Notes under the pieces: generated by a model
Database searches by the model: none
What the model was told of the DNA's origin: nothing
Seen by the model: only the letters and a program-made list of their open reading frames with translations
DNA from: Candidatus Iainarchaeum sp.
GTDB lineage: Archaea; Iainarchaeota; Iainarchaeia; Iainarchaeales; GCA-2688035
Length of the DNA: 64,000 nucleotides
Direction of reading: 5' to 3'
Assembly (NCBI GenBank): GCA_017610205.1
Contig: JAFCCL010000008.1
Coordinates: 1 to 64,000 of the forward strand
Part shown: piece after piece, positions 51,449 to 59,045 of the stretch
Position numbering within the stretch: position 1 is the first letter of the stretch
How the letters are laid out: every line of letters starts with the position of its first letter
Translations under genes and position numbers: made by a program

Positions 51449-52147
51449 TTACGGCGTTAGAGTTATTTCTTTTGGGTAGTTTTTTAAGAACTGCAAGAGT
51501 ATTTCTCTTTCGCGTTTTTGCTGCTCTGGTTTGCTTAATTTTTTGACGTGGTTTTCCAGTTTGGTAATGGTTTTGGCTGTTTTTAAAAGTTCCTGAAAAA
51601 TTCCTTCTCCTATTGTAATAGTTTTTTTTGAAATCCTGGCTTTTTTAAAATCAAGCAATACCACTGTTCCATTGTTTGTAATGGCAATATTGCTTAGGTG
51701 CAAATGATTGTGGGTTATTCCCAAAGAATGCATTTTTCTAATAACCCTGCCAACATTTTCAATGTTTTTTTCCCGATTTTGAATAAAAAGTTTTATTCCA
51801 TTAACAGAATCCAGGCTATTCCCTGTTTTTTTGAAAAGAAATGTTCCATTCTTAAGGTCCTGAATAGCCTTTTCTACAATTATGCCATTTTTTTCAAGAA
51901 GGCTTCTAATCTCTTTTGCTTTTGGGCTCAATGGCTTGATAAAGTATTCTGAACCATGGGCGATTCTTTTCAGCCAATAAACCTGTTCTCTTGGAGAAAG
52001 ACCTTTTGGCATTTTAACGCCTTTTTCCACAAAAGCCTTTGTTCCACCAGGTCTTGTCTTAAAACTAACTACTTTGCCGCCTGCCTCGCCCCTGACAATT
52101 AAACTAACAGGTGTTGGAACCAAAATTTTCTTTGGCTTTCTAGTCAT
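51449..52147 (-). CDS. Atypical RIO/Bud32-like kinase fold protein
   Basis: A 232-residue protein. The catalytic loop region reads IRKMHSLGITHNHLHLSNIAI followed by VVLLDFKKARISKK, comparable to the H-x-D-x4-N and DFG segments of RIO/Bud32 kinases. However, the catalytic aspartate is replaced (HNHLHLSN) and DFG is DFK, so it may be a pseudokinase or use a different base. The N-terminal half (VVSFKTRPGGTKAFVEKG) would be the nucleotide lobe. It may pair with the gene downstream. Confidence 0.55.
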   Translation of the reverse strand: MTRKPKKILVPTPVSLIVRGEAGGKVVSFKTRPGGTKAFVEKGVKMPKGLSPREQVYWLKRIAHGSEYFIKPLSPKAKEIRSLLEKNGIIVEKAIQDLKNGTFLFKKTGNSLDSVNGIKLFIQNREKNIENVGRVIRKMHSLGITHNHLHLSNIAITNNGTVVLLDFKKARISKKTITIGEGIFQELLKTAKTITKLENHVKKLSKPEQQKREREILLQFLKNYPKEITLTP

Positions 52148-52226
52148 AACAAATTAACGCAGTTTTCAAATAAAAAACCTTTCACCACGAAATTCTTATA
52201 TACTAATTAATAGTTATAACTACATT

Positions 52227-54983
52227 ATGAGAAAAGCCATTCCCATATTACTAGTTTTGTTGTTGGCGCTGTTTTTGTTAGCTGGTTGCATTGAGCCAAC
52301 AGGACCAGGTGACTTGCCTAACAATGGCAAAGCAGACTGGACAGTAATGGTTTACCTTGCCTCGGACAACGACCTTGAAGTGCTTTCAATTGGCAGTGTT
52401 GATGAACTGGAGAGTGTTGGCTCAACAGATAATGTAAAAATGGTGGTTCAGTGGGACCGGAATCCAGGTTACGATGATGGGGCAGGCGACTGGTCTGGAA
52501 CAAAACGCTTTCTTGTTGTGCATGACGATCAGAAAGGAGTAATTGCCTCACAGGAACTAATTGATCTTGGTGAAAAAGACATGGCAAGTCCTGAAACGCT
52601 TGCAGGCTTTCTCAAATGGTCAATGCAGGAATATCCGGCTGAAAGGTATATGCTTGTTTTATGGGATCATGGGGGAAGCTGGCCACTTCACACAGTGGAC
52701 GAAACAAGTGGCACTCACATGACTTTGCAGACTACAAGGCAGGCGTTGGCTGAAGCTGGTTTTGGGGGAAGCAACAAGCTTGATTTGGTTGTGCTAACCC
52801 AGTGCCTGATGAGCCAGGTAGAGGTAGCATACACTTTTGCATCCTATGCAAAGGTGTTGGTTGCATCAGAGGAAACAATCCCGGGATTCGGGATACGGTT
52901 TCCAGGGTATTTGAACAAGCTGGTGAAAAACCCAGGTATGAACGAAAAAGAGCTTGCAACAGCAATTGTTGAAAATTACAAAGACTATTACACTAACAGC
53001 AGCCCAGACCCTTTCACCACCTTAACTGCAATAGACTTGGAAAAAATTCCGGCAGTAAAAGATTCTTTAACCGACTTCACGAATGCATTAAAAGAGAGTT
53101 TAGGGCAAAACTGGTCTGCAATAGGAAAAAGCGTCCACTATGCGGAAGCGTTTGGAACACCAGTAGGCTTTGCTGACGTAAAAGCCCTTAGCTCTTATGA
53201 CCTGTTGGATTTTACAGGGCTTGTAAAGCAAAATCTTGCAACACAGGACATTGAACAGTCTGCCGCCTCACTTGAAAAAGCGGTTAAAGAAGCAGTGATA
53301 GCCGAGTACCATGGGGAAGAGCACCCTTTTGCAACAGGGCTTGCAATCTACTTCCCTGAAGACGAACTGCTCTACAACAATTCTTACCAGGCTGAAGCAG
53401 GGCTTGCATCCGAAACAGGCTGGGGCGAGTTTGTGAAAAGCTATATTGCACTTGAGAAAACAGACCAGATTGCCCCCAGCCTTGTAATTGAAAAGGTTTC
53501 ATCTGCAACAACCAGCTTAAACAATCCGCTAACCATCTATGGAACAGCCACTGGCAACAACATTGTTGCACTATATAGGACAATCAACAGGGTTGAAGGC
53601 AGTAAAATATTCATGCTGAACCAGCATCCTCTTGTGCAAAACTACCGTGACTACGACGGTGAACGAAGGCTACCAGAGTTTTTTGACGGTGTAAACAACA
53701 TTGATTTCACTTGGGTGCCAATGGTGGAAGTGATAACAAACGGAGAACAGCAGGTAATCGCCCCGCTTGTCCCATTTGGAAAAAGCGATTATTACTTTGT
53801 TGCCCAAGGCGAGTACCAAACCAAACAAGGGCAAAAATTTGATGCAAAACTGGTATTTGACTACAGAACAGGGCTGTTGGTAGGAGCACAGGCTCTGATT
53901 GAGTCAGGCAACGAAATGGCAGTAAAGTATTTTGAACCCCAGACAGGAGCTGTTTTCACTCCATACATTTCAGTATTCGACCTGCAGTCAGGGCAGTCTT
54001 ACCTTGCAAAAACAGACAGCATTGCTGTAACCGAACAAGGAATTGGCACGGACCTCGTTCTTTTGGCGCCTGGCCAGTATGCAATTGGCTTGTTTGTCCA
54101 AGACCTGTCCGGAAACGTTATGATGGATACTGCAACTGTACAGGTTGCAAACCAGCCTGCTTCACTCCCAAACATTTCATTACTGGATGTTGTAGCCGAC
54201 TGGAAAGGCGACGGAATGGGTTTTGAGATTATGGACGACGGCACCTGCGTTTCAACAGTTGGGTTGAAAAAAAACCCCTGTGCTTACTGGTTTAGGAACA
54301 ACAACGGATTGCCGCTGATAAGCTTTTTGATTGATGCAGGCAAAACAGAGCCTGTCTTCATTGCGTTCAGGGCAGAACCTGTCGGAGACAAGCTGGTCCT
54401 TACAGAAGTGTTTGAAGGCAGAAAATACGTCTTGTGGAAGGAAGGCACTAAACCTGTGGAAGAAGACCAAAAAATAGATTCTGCACTGGTTGGAAAGTGG
54501 GTAAACGCACAAGACAGTATCGAATTTGGCGCAGACGGCTCCTACATTTGGATTGTTGGCAGTTCAACAGTCACCGGCACTTTCTCAGCTTCAAACGGCT
54601 TTATTTCAATGAAAAGCAATGGCCTAACAACACAATACACTTACACTGTTTCAGGGAACTCCATTTCCATTAACAATTCACAGGGCGAGTCAATTTCCTT
54701 CACTAAAGCCAGTGCAAAACAATCACTGCCTGCAAACAGCCTGGTTGGAAGATGGTACAACGCTGCTGTCAACGAAATCGCCGTATTCAATGCCAATGGA
54801 ACATACCAGTCATACATGTCAGGAGCCCTGTTTGTTTCCGGAACCTATACTATTTCAGGAAACGCCCTTGTACTGCATGGCCCATACGGCAACTTTGGAT
54901 ACGTTTTTACAATAAACGGAAACATTCTCTCCCTCTACGACCCAATGTACGGAACACTTGTAAGCTATATAAAAACAGGTTAA
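52227..54983 (+). CDS. Secreted clostripain-like (C11) lipoprotein peptidase
   Basis: A 918-residue lipoprotein with signal LLVLLLALFLLAGC. Residues 35-400 are a C11 (clostripain) protease: WTVMVYLASDNDLE, LVLWDHGGSWP with catalytic His148, and VVLTQCLMSQVEV with catalytic Cys193. The rest has beta domains (about 410-640) and a C-terminal pair of lipocalin-like beta modules (LVGKWVNAQDSIEFGADGSY, LVGRWYNAAVNEIAVFNANG). Cuts after arginine or lysine in the family. It acts outside the cell, possibly in nutrient gain or host contact. Confidence 0.9.
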   Translation: MRKAIPILLVLLLALFLLAGCIEPTGPGDLPNNGKADWTVMVYLASDNDLEVLSIGSVDELESVGSTDNVKMVVQWDRNPGYDDGAGDWSGTKRFLVVHDDQKGVIASQELIDLGEKDMASPETLAGFLKWSMQEYPAERYMLVLWDHGGSWPLHTVDETSGTHMTLQTTRQALAEAGFGGSNKLDLVVLTQCLMSQVEVAYTFASYAKVLVASEETIPGFGIRFPGYLNKLVKNPGMNEKELATAIVENYKDYYTNSSPDPFTTLTAIDLEKIPAVKDSLTDFTNALKESLGQNWSAIGKSVHYAEAFGTPVGFADVKALSSYDLLDFTGLVKQNLATQDIEQSAASLEKAVKEAVIAEYHGEEHPFATGLAIYFPEDELLYNNSYQAEAGLASETGWGEFVKSYIALEKTDQIAPSLVIEKVSSATTSLNNPLTIYGTATGNNIVALYRTINRVEGSKIFMLNQHPLVQNYRDYDGERRLPEFFDGVNNIDFTWVPMVEVITNGEQQVIAPLVPFGKSDYYFVAQGEYQTKQGQKFDAKLVFDYRTGLLVGAQALIESGNEMAVKYFEPQTGAVFTPYISVFDLQSGQSYLAKTDSIAVTEQGIGTDLVLLAPGQYAIGLFVQDLSGNVMMDTATVQVANQPASLPNISLLDVVADWKGDGMGFEIMDDGTCVSTVGLKKNPCAYWFRNNNGLPLISFLIDAGKTEPVFIAFRAEPVGDKLVLTEVFEGRKYVLWKEGTKPVEEDQKIDSALVGKWVNAQDSIEFGADGSYIWIVGSSTVTGTFSASNGFISMKSNGLTTQYTYTVSGNSISINNSQGESISFTKASAKQSLPANSLVGRWYNAAVNEIAVFNANGTYQSYMSGALFVSGTYTISGNALVLHGPYGNFGYVFTINGNILSLYDPMYGTLVSYIKTG

Positions 54984-55076
54984 AGCACTGCTTTTACAGC
55001 CTTCCGGCAAGGCAAGGCTTTAATCAAAGAAGAACAGACGGAGGCAAGCCATTCTTTAAATAAAGCACAATTTTCA

Positions 55077-55510
55077 GTGGCTTTTTGTTGGCAACCTGTA
55101 AAAAGGTTTTCCAAAGAGGGCAAAGCCAAAACCCAATATGGGCTGGTTTCAGAAATTCTCAGAAACAGGAGTGCTGACTACAAAGCATTACATCAATACT
55201 TTTACTGGAACCTTAAAACAAACAAATCAAAGAAATCAAATGCCCCGAACCTCCTTACCGGATTCTAAAACGTCATGAAATCTTTGTTAGTCTGGTTGCA
55301 GGGGCCTTTGCTTTGAAAATACAAAAAGAAACCGGAATAAAACTGAATATGCGCAAAGTAAATATATACAACGTTAATTCAACCCCTGTTTTCTTTGAAA
55401 TAATAGCTATTAATCAAATCTGGCTAGAGCACTACATTAAGGCCAATGTTAAACCCAAGAAAAAAAGGGAACAATTGCTAAAGTATTTGGACGAATGGCC
55501 AAGGCTCTAA
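55077..55510 (+). pseudogene. Degenerate gene in two frames
   Basis: From GTG 55077 the frame reads KRFSKEGKAKTQYGLVSEIL, RSADYKALHQYFYWNLK and stops at 55268. In a second frame beginning near 55223 the signal continues as PEPPYRILKRHEIFVSLVAG, IQKETGIKLNMRKVNIYNVN and IKANVKPKKKREQLLKYLDE to TAA 55510. The phrase order suggests one lost protein joined by an indel. The ancestral family is not recognised; a transposase C-terminus is possible but unsupported. Confidence 0.4.
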
Positions 55511-55518
55511 GGCACTAC

Positions 55519-55540
55519 AATTAACACAAATTTTAGGACA
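55519..55540 (+). repeat. 22-bp direct repeat, copy 1
   Basis: The core TTAACACAAATTTTAGGACA is preceded by AA, and an identical 22-bp copy occurs at 58137-58158. A degenerate version (GCACGAATTTTGGGACA) occurs at 56179-56195. Each follows a plus-strand stop codon within about 9 bases. The perfect copies bracket the toxin-antitoxin island. Confidence 0.8.
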
Positions 55541-55644
55541 CGAAATTCTCCCAATGCCAACCCCCCTTTTTTTGCGCTGGGAATTGAACTGGAAGTGAAA
55601 GGGTGTAAAAGGGTTTTTGGGATAGGAAAGACTTATACGCTCTT

Positions 55645-55660
55645 GTATACATATGTATAC
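55645..55660. promoter_or_regulatory. 16-bp perfect palindrome at RelBE-like promoter
   Basis: GTATACATATGTATAC is self-complementary. ACTTATACG upstream (55631-55639) is a box A candidate, which places the palindrome over the transcription start, where the antitoxin-toxin complex would repress. Confidence 0.75.
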
Positions 55661-55673
55661 TTGGTGATTGTTT

Positions 55674-55913
55674 TTGGCTTCTACTACTATAAGGCTTGAA
55701 ACCAGTACAAAGAAAGGGCTGGAATCCCTCAAGGAACACAGGAGGGAAACTTTTGATGAAGTGATTGAAAAGCTCTTGGCTCTTGTTCCGGAAGGAGATG
55801 AGGAAGGAAAGTACTCTGATGAGTTCAGGGCAGGGCTTTTGGAAGCCCACTTTGACGCAAAGCAGGGGCAATTTGTTTCCCTCAGCAAGCTTAAGAAGGA
55901 CATTGGGCTTTGA
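55674..55913 (+). CDS. RelB/VapB-like antitoxin
   Basis: A 79-residue protein: STTIRLETSTKKGLESLKEHRRETFDEVIEKLL is an RHH-like N-terminal DNA-binding segment (TTIRLE), followed by an acidic linker EGDEEGKYSDE and a toxin-binding tail GQFVSLSKLKKDIGL. TTG 55674 is taken as start because GGTGA lies 8 bases upstream; TTG 55668 is closer to the site. Overlaps/abuts the toxin gene, so it is the antitoxin of that module. Probably autoregulates through the palindrome at 55645. Confidence 0.8.
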   Translation: MASTTIRLETSTKKGLESLKEHRRETFDEVIEKLLALVPEGDEEGKYSDEFRAGLLEAHFDAKQGQFVSLSKLKKDIGL

Positions 55914-55915
55914 CC

Positions 55916-56170
55916 ATGTGGCAGTTGGCTTTTACAAGAAGGGCTGAAAAGGACTTTCTTCGCCTGGAAAAAGAGGTTTCAAAGAGAATTATAGCAAAGC
56001 TTGAAAAAAGCCTTAAAGACCCAAAAAAACACTTTTCTCAGGTTAAGGACACAGACTACCACGAGCTTCTGGCAGGCGACTACAGGGTGCTTGTAATCCT
56101 GCAACAGTCAAAGCAAGTCATTGACGTAAGAAGGGTTGGGCACAGAAGAAACATTTACAAAAACATTTAA
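55916..56170 (+). CDS. RelE/ParE-family toxin
   Basis: An 84-residue RelE-like toxin: MWQLAFTRRAEKDFLRLEKEVSKRI, then YHELLAGDYRVLVILQQSKQVIDVRRVGHRRNIYKNI. The Arg/Lys/His residues of the C-terminal strands (YRVLVI, VRRVGHRRNIYK) match mRNA-cleaving RelE. ATG 55916 follows the antitoxin stop by 3 bases. Confidence 0.85.
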   Translation: MWQLAFTRRAEKDFLRLEKEVSKRIIAKLEKSLKDPKKHFSQVKDTDYHELLAGDYRVLVILQQSKQVIDVRRVGHRRNIYKNI

Positions 56171-56178
56171 AATAAAAA

Positions 56179-56195
56179 GCACGAATTTTGGGACA
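56179..56195 (+). repeat. Degenerate copy of the 22-bp island repeat
   Basis: GCACGAATTTTGGGACA matches the 3' part of the island repeat at 14 of 17 positions and follows the relE stop codon by 9 bases. It supports the idea that each cassette ends with this element. Confidence 0.45.
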
Positions 56196-56198
56196 TGT

Positions 56199-56702
56199 TT
56201 ATTTTTTCTTCACAAGCTTGCTTCCAATAAAGCTGCCTGCAATTCCTATGGCAAAATTGAGTATTGCAAGAAACACTGTGCCAATAATTACTGAAAAGAT
56301 TACCATTGACTTGTAATCTGCCAAAGACATTGTTGTAAAGAATTCAATTCCTAATTCTGCAAGTTCGTCCATTTGAATTTGCCATGCTGCATCAGTCATT
56401 AGCAAAAGGGCACCAGCGCTCAAACCCATTAATATCAGTCCGCCAATTGCTGCTCCCAGGGCCGGAACAAAAAGAATGAACTTTATGTTCTTTGTTTTCT
56501 TTGAAATAAGGTAACCGCTTGGAATGCAGCCAACCAACGCAGGCAAAACAAGCACTACAATTGAAAAAAGCATCAATCCGGCTGAAAGCGTTACATCGCC
56601 TGTTTCCGGAACAAAAAAGTTTCCAAGCAAATCCATTATAGTAAAAATTATTGCAGTAAGAACTGCCGCCAGCAAAGCCTCCTTCCAAAATTTCTTACAC
56701 AT
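56199..56702 (-). CDS. Membrane protein, 4 helices
   Basis: A 167-residue protein with helices near 10-30 (LLAAVLTAIIFTIMDLLGNFF), 38-60, 70-105 and 135-160, and a short basic tail KLVKKK. No family recognised. It lies between the toxin-antitoxin modules on the opposite strand. Confidence 0.6.
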   Translation of the reverse strand: MCKKFWKEALLAAVLTAIIFTIMDLLGNFFVPETGDVTLSAGLMLFSIVVLVLPALVGCIPSGYLISKKTKNIKFILFVPALGAAIGGLILMGLSAGALLLMTDAAWQIQMDELAELGIEFFTTMSLADYKSMVIFSVIIGTVFLAILNFAIGIAGSFIGSKLVKKK

Positions 56703-56865
56703 TCAAACAAAACAAGGGCCAAAGTAGTATTTTAGTGTTTCGCTAAACCACCATCGCCCACTCCCACACATCTACCTTGGCCTAACCGCCAAAGCCGTTT
56801 GGGTTGAATGAATGTGATGTGAAAAGGTGTAAAAGGGTTTTTGAGGGCTTAAGACCAGTGTTTTG

Positions 56866-57183
56866 TCACTGGCTTTTTAGCCTATGCAGCCTTTTTTCAA
56901 GTTCGTTGTAAAGTTCTTGTTTTTTTTTCTTGTTTAGTTTGAATAGTTGTTTCTCAATTGCTTTTTCTGTGAGGGTAAAAATATAATTTGTCTTTATTAC
57001 GCTATCTTTTATTGCTCCGTCTTTTTTTGTAAGAGCAATACCCTTCATTCTAACATTGCTTGTTATGCCTGCAACAACAACGTTTCCGAGTTCCTCAAAA
57101 AGGACTACTGCCGGCCTCTTCTTTATTTCAAAGGTGTCAGTGAACTGTGCCTTTGCAAGCACAACGTTTCCTGGTTCAAGCAT
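56866..57183 (-). CDS. PemK/MazF-family toxin
   Basis: A 105-residue endoribonuclease-like toxin: EPGNVVLAKAQFTDTFEIKKRPAVVLFEELGNVVVAGITSN shows the PemK beta barrel (D/F loop, KRPAVV). Lys/Arg-rich C-terminal helix KAIEKQLFKLNKKKKQEL follows. ATG 57183 overlaps the antitoxin stop by 8 bases, so expression is coupled and the longer upstream frame is rejected. Confidence 0.88.
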   Translation of the reverse strand: MLEPGNVVLAKAQFTDTFEIKKRPAVVLFEELGNVVVAGITSNVRMKGIALTKKDGAIKDSVIKTNYIFTLTEKAIEKQLFKLNKKKKQELYNELEKRLHRLKSQ

Positions 57184-57403
57184 TTTCCCAGTCCTCATCT
57201 TCCTTATTGTCCCAAAGCTCAGCCATTTTTTCCTGCTGAATCTTATGCAGAAACTCGTCATACTGGTTTTTCATCTTGCAGGCCTTGTAAACCCTTGTAA
57301 GCTCAAGAATCAGCTCAGAGTAGGTCTGCCTTGGATACTGTTTGACTTCCTTCAACTCTGCAAGAGCCGGTTTCTTAACCTGAATAGTAGTAACATCAGA
57401 CAT
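57176..57403 (-). CDS. Antitoxin of the PemK module
   Basis: A 75-residue protein: SDVTTIQVKKPALAELKEVKQYPRQTYSELILELTRVY is an RHH-like DNA-binding head; the acidic tail with DNKEDEDWENA binds the toxin. ATG 57403 is 29-40 bases after a 12-bp palindrome, giving an autoregulated promoter. The stop codon overlaps the toxin start. Confidence 0.8.
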   Translation of the reverse strand: MSDVTTIQVKKPALAELKEVKQYPRQTYSELILELTRVYKACKMKNQYDEFLHKIQQEKMAELWDNKEDEDWENA

Positions 57404-57431
57404 ATAACTCACATATAAGAGATACATAGTT

Positions 57432-57443
57432 AGTTATATAACT
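57432..57443. promoter_or_regulatory. 12-bp palindrome at PemIK-like promoter
   Basis: AGTTATATAACT is self-complementary and overlaps the likely box A of the antitoxin start at 57403. A matching half-site ATATAACT lies at 57402-57409. Confidence 0.5.
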
Positions 57444-57549
57444 CTTTCTTATGTCCTTTTCCTCTTTTTTATTGTTTCGGGCATACGTGGTGGAAAGTGA
57501 AAAAAAGGGGAAAAGAACCGATGTGGCAAAAGAGGAAACAAACATAAAT

Positions 57550-57577
57550 ATATATACTTGTTAGTATTAGTATATAT
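57550..57577. promoter_or_regulatory. 9-bp inverted repeat at promoter of the third TA module
   Basis: ATATATACT (57550-57558) and AGTATATAT (57569-57577) are perfect complements with a 10-nt spacer. They surround the TATA region before the toxin start at 57590, so a bound antitoxin dimer would block initiation. Confidence 0.6.
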
Positions 57578-57589
57578 TATGGTGTTTTA

Positions 57590-57805
57590 TTGAAACGTGT
57601 ATTTTTCTTCAGCAAGCACTACAGGAAAGACAAGGGAATTGACACAAGTCTTGCAATTGAATGCATTAATACTGGGAAGAAAGCACTTGATGAAAAACCA
57701 AATAAGTTCAAAAGTCACAAAAAGCACAGGAAAGGGGTGCTAATAGTTGTTTGGAAGGACCGAGGAGAGAAATGTTTTGTGATAACAGCCTATTGGAAAC
57801 ATTAG
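57590..57805 (+). CDS. Putative toxin (DUF4258/RelE-like), toxin-first module
   Basis: A 71-residue basic protein: RVFFFSKHYRKDKGIDTSLAIECINTGKKALDEKP, KFKSHKKHRKGVLIVVWKDRGEKCFVITAYW. The order of helix then beta with HYRKDKGI and VLIVVWKD resembles the DUF4258/YoeB-like RNase fold. Starts at TTG 57590. It precedes its antitoxin by 13 bases, the reverse of the usual order and like HigBA or MqsRA. Confidence 0.7.
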   Translation: MKRVFFFSKHYRKDKGIDTSLAIECINTGKKALDEKPNKFKSHKKHRKGVLIVVWKDRGEKCFVITAYWKH

Positions 57806-57818
57806 GAGATGATGAAAA

Positions 57819-58136
57819 ATGATTGAGAATGAGAAATGTCCAAAATGTGAAAATGGAAAACTGCACGAAGTATTTGATGAGGTAGAGCCAGGCATAAAGG
57901 TTGAATCATTCAAATGCGGCAAATGCAGTGAAACCTGGTATTCGCAGGAAATAATGGAGAAAATAGAGGCCATGCAGGGAGCAAAAGCAGAGCAAAGGAG
58001 ACTGGTTAAAGTTGGAAACAGCATTGCAGCAATAATTCCGGCAAAAATAGCCAAAAAGCTGGACTTGCATGAAAAGGAAAAAATCTACGTGGAAGAGCAA
58101 AACGGCGAAATCCTGATAAGGGCAAGCAAAGTATAA
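57819..58136 (+). CDS. Zinc-ribbon + AbrB antitoxin
   Basis: A 105-residue protein with two domains: a zinc ribbon (CPKCENGKLHEVF, KCGKCSETWYSQE; residues about 7-45) and a SpoVT/AbrB swapped-hairpin DNA-binding domain (RRLVKVGNSIAAIIPAKIAKKLDLHEKEKIYVEE). The N-terminus resembles MqsA, the antitoxin of MqsR, but with AbrB in place of the HTH. It follows the toxin by 13 bases and ends at the right-hand 22-bp repeat. Confidence 0.85.
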   Translation: MIENEKCPKCENGKLHEVFDEVEPGIKVESFKCGKCSETWYSQEIMEKIEAMQGAKAEQRRLVKVGNSIAAIIPAKIAKKLDLHEKEKIYVEEQNGEILIRASKV

Positions 58137-58158
58137 ATTAACACAAATTTTAGGACAA
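58137..58158 (+). repeat. 22-bp direct repeat, copy 2
   Basis: Identical to the copy at 55519-55540 and begins immediately after the AbrB-antitoxin stop codon. With the first copy it encloses about 2.6 kb carrying three toxin-antitoxin modules. Confidence 0.8.
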
Positions 58159-58354
58159 CATTCCATTACTTACTTAGTTTTCCAAACCTATCTTTTCCCC
58201 TCTCCCTTCAAATTATTCTTATGCGAATAATTAACCAATTCTTTTAAAGCAGGGGGACAAAAGCGCACAAGGAAAGAATGTTTTTCCTAAAGCTAGAGAT
58301 TTTAACCGTGTATTGTTCTAAAGGCTTAAATAGTTCCTTACTCTAAATCTATTT

Positions 58355-58738
58355 ATGAGCAAGGTAAGCGCCTGGTTTGTGAGGAAAGCCAGGGCAATTG
58401 GAAACATTTCAAAGCGGTGGAAAAAAACTCCTGAGCAAAAGGCAAGAAACCGCGTTATAAAGCTCTGTAAGGAAAAAAATGCAATAAAAATCTCTGATAA
58501 TGGCGAGAAGGCCTTTAGCCGCTATTGGTATTCATCTGCTAAGAGTTTGGCTTGGCAAATCCCATGGGCTGCCAATTACATTGCAGGGACACTTAAAAAC
58601 TCCCAAAAAAGAGGTGTTGTTGGCGTAGAAGGTCTAGTTAATGGATCAATGGCTTTTATTAAGGTGGAAGATGCAATAAACGAAATTCGAGCAAGTGGAA
58701 GAGGCGTATTCTTTAGCCACCGTCAAAAGAATTATTAA
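58355..58738 (+). CDS. Hypothetical basic protein, 127 residues
   Basis: Starts WFVRKARAIGNISKRWKKTP, centre SAKSLAWQIPWAANYIAGT, end KVEDAINEIRASGRGVFFSH. It is positively charged at the head and has an all-alpha look. Leaderless: GGCTTAAATAG lies about 30 bases before the ATG. Family unknown. Confidence 0.55.
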   Translation: MSKVSAWFVRKARAIGNISKRWKKTPEQKARNRVIKLCKEKNAIKISDNGEKAFSRYWYSSAKSLAWQIPWAANYIAGTLKNSQKRGVVGVEGLVNGSMAFIKVEDAINEIRASGRGVFFSHRQKNY

Positions 58739-58794
58739 TAAAAATCAAAACAAAAAACAAAATACAACTAACTTCTACATAACATTAAATTCTT

Positions 58795-59045
58795 TTTGAA
58801 GATTGAAAAAAGGAAAATTACTGCTCCCAAGCGACGTTCCTTACAACTCACAAGCCACGTATAACCGTTTCCTAGATAGCGTAGGGAGCGCAGGAAAGCC
58901 AAATAAGGCAAATACAGTGCAAAAGAATACTGGAATATAGCGCGAAAACGCTAGGAAACGCCTTGTACCCCCACTATGGGTCATTTAGGGCAAATAACCC
59001 TCGAGATAAAGGATAATCGTTATTATACCGAATCTCCACGTCTAG
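58795..59045 (+). ncRNA. Structured RNA candidate (RNase P-like segments)
   Basis: A box A-like TACATAAC at 58775-58782 predicts a transcript from about 58803. The following 240 bases have strong stem potential: GCTCCC (58823) with GGGAGC (58883), TAGCG/CGCTA at about 58937, AGGG/CCCT near 58988, and GAGA/TCTC enclosing GGATAAT/ATTATACC near 59000-59035. Short motifs AGGAAAG and CAGTGCAAAAGAA recall conserved RNase P RNA blocks (CR-I and CR-II), but CR-V is not clear. The region has no coding frame of note. RNase P identity is a weak inference; an unknown structured RNA is the safer call. Confidence 0.4.

Noticed and set aside
55502-55903. 141-residue minus-strand frame over the RelB-like gene
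   Set aside because: It opposes a clear toxin-antitoxin pair with a palindromic promoter and has poor composition.
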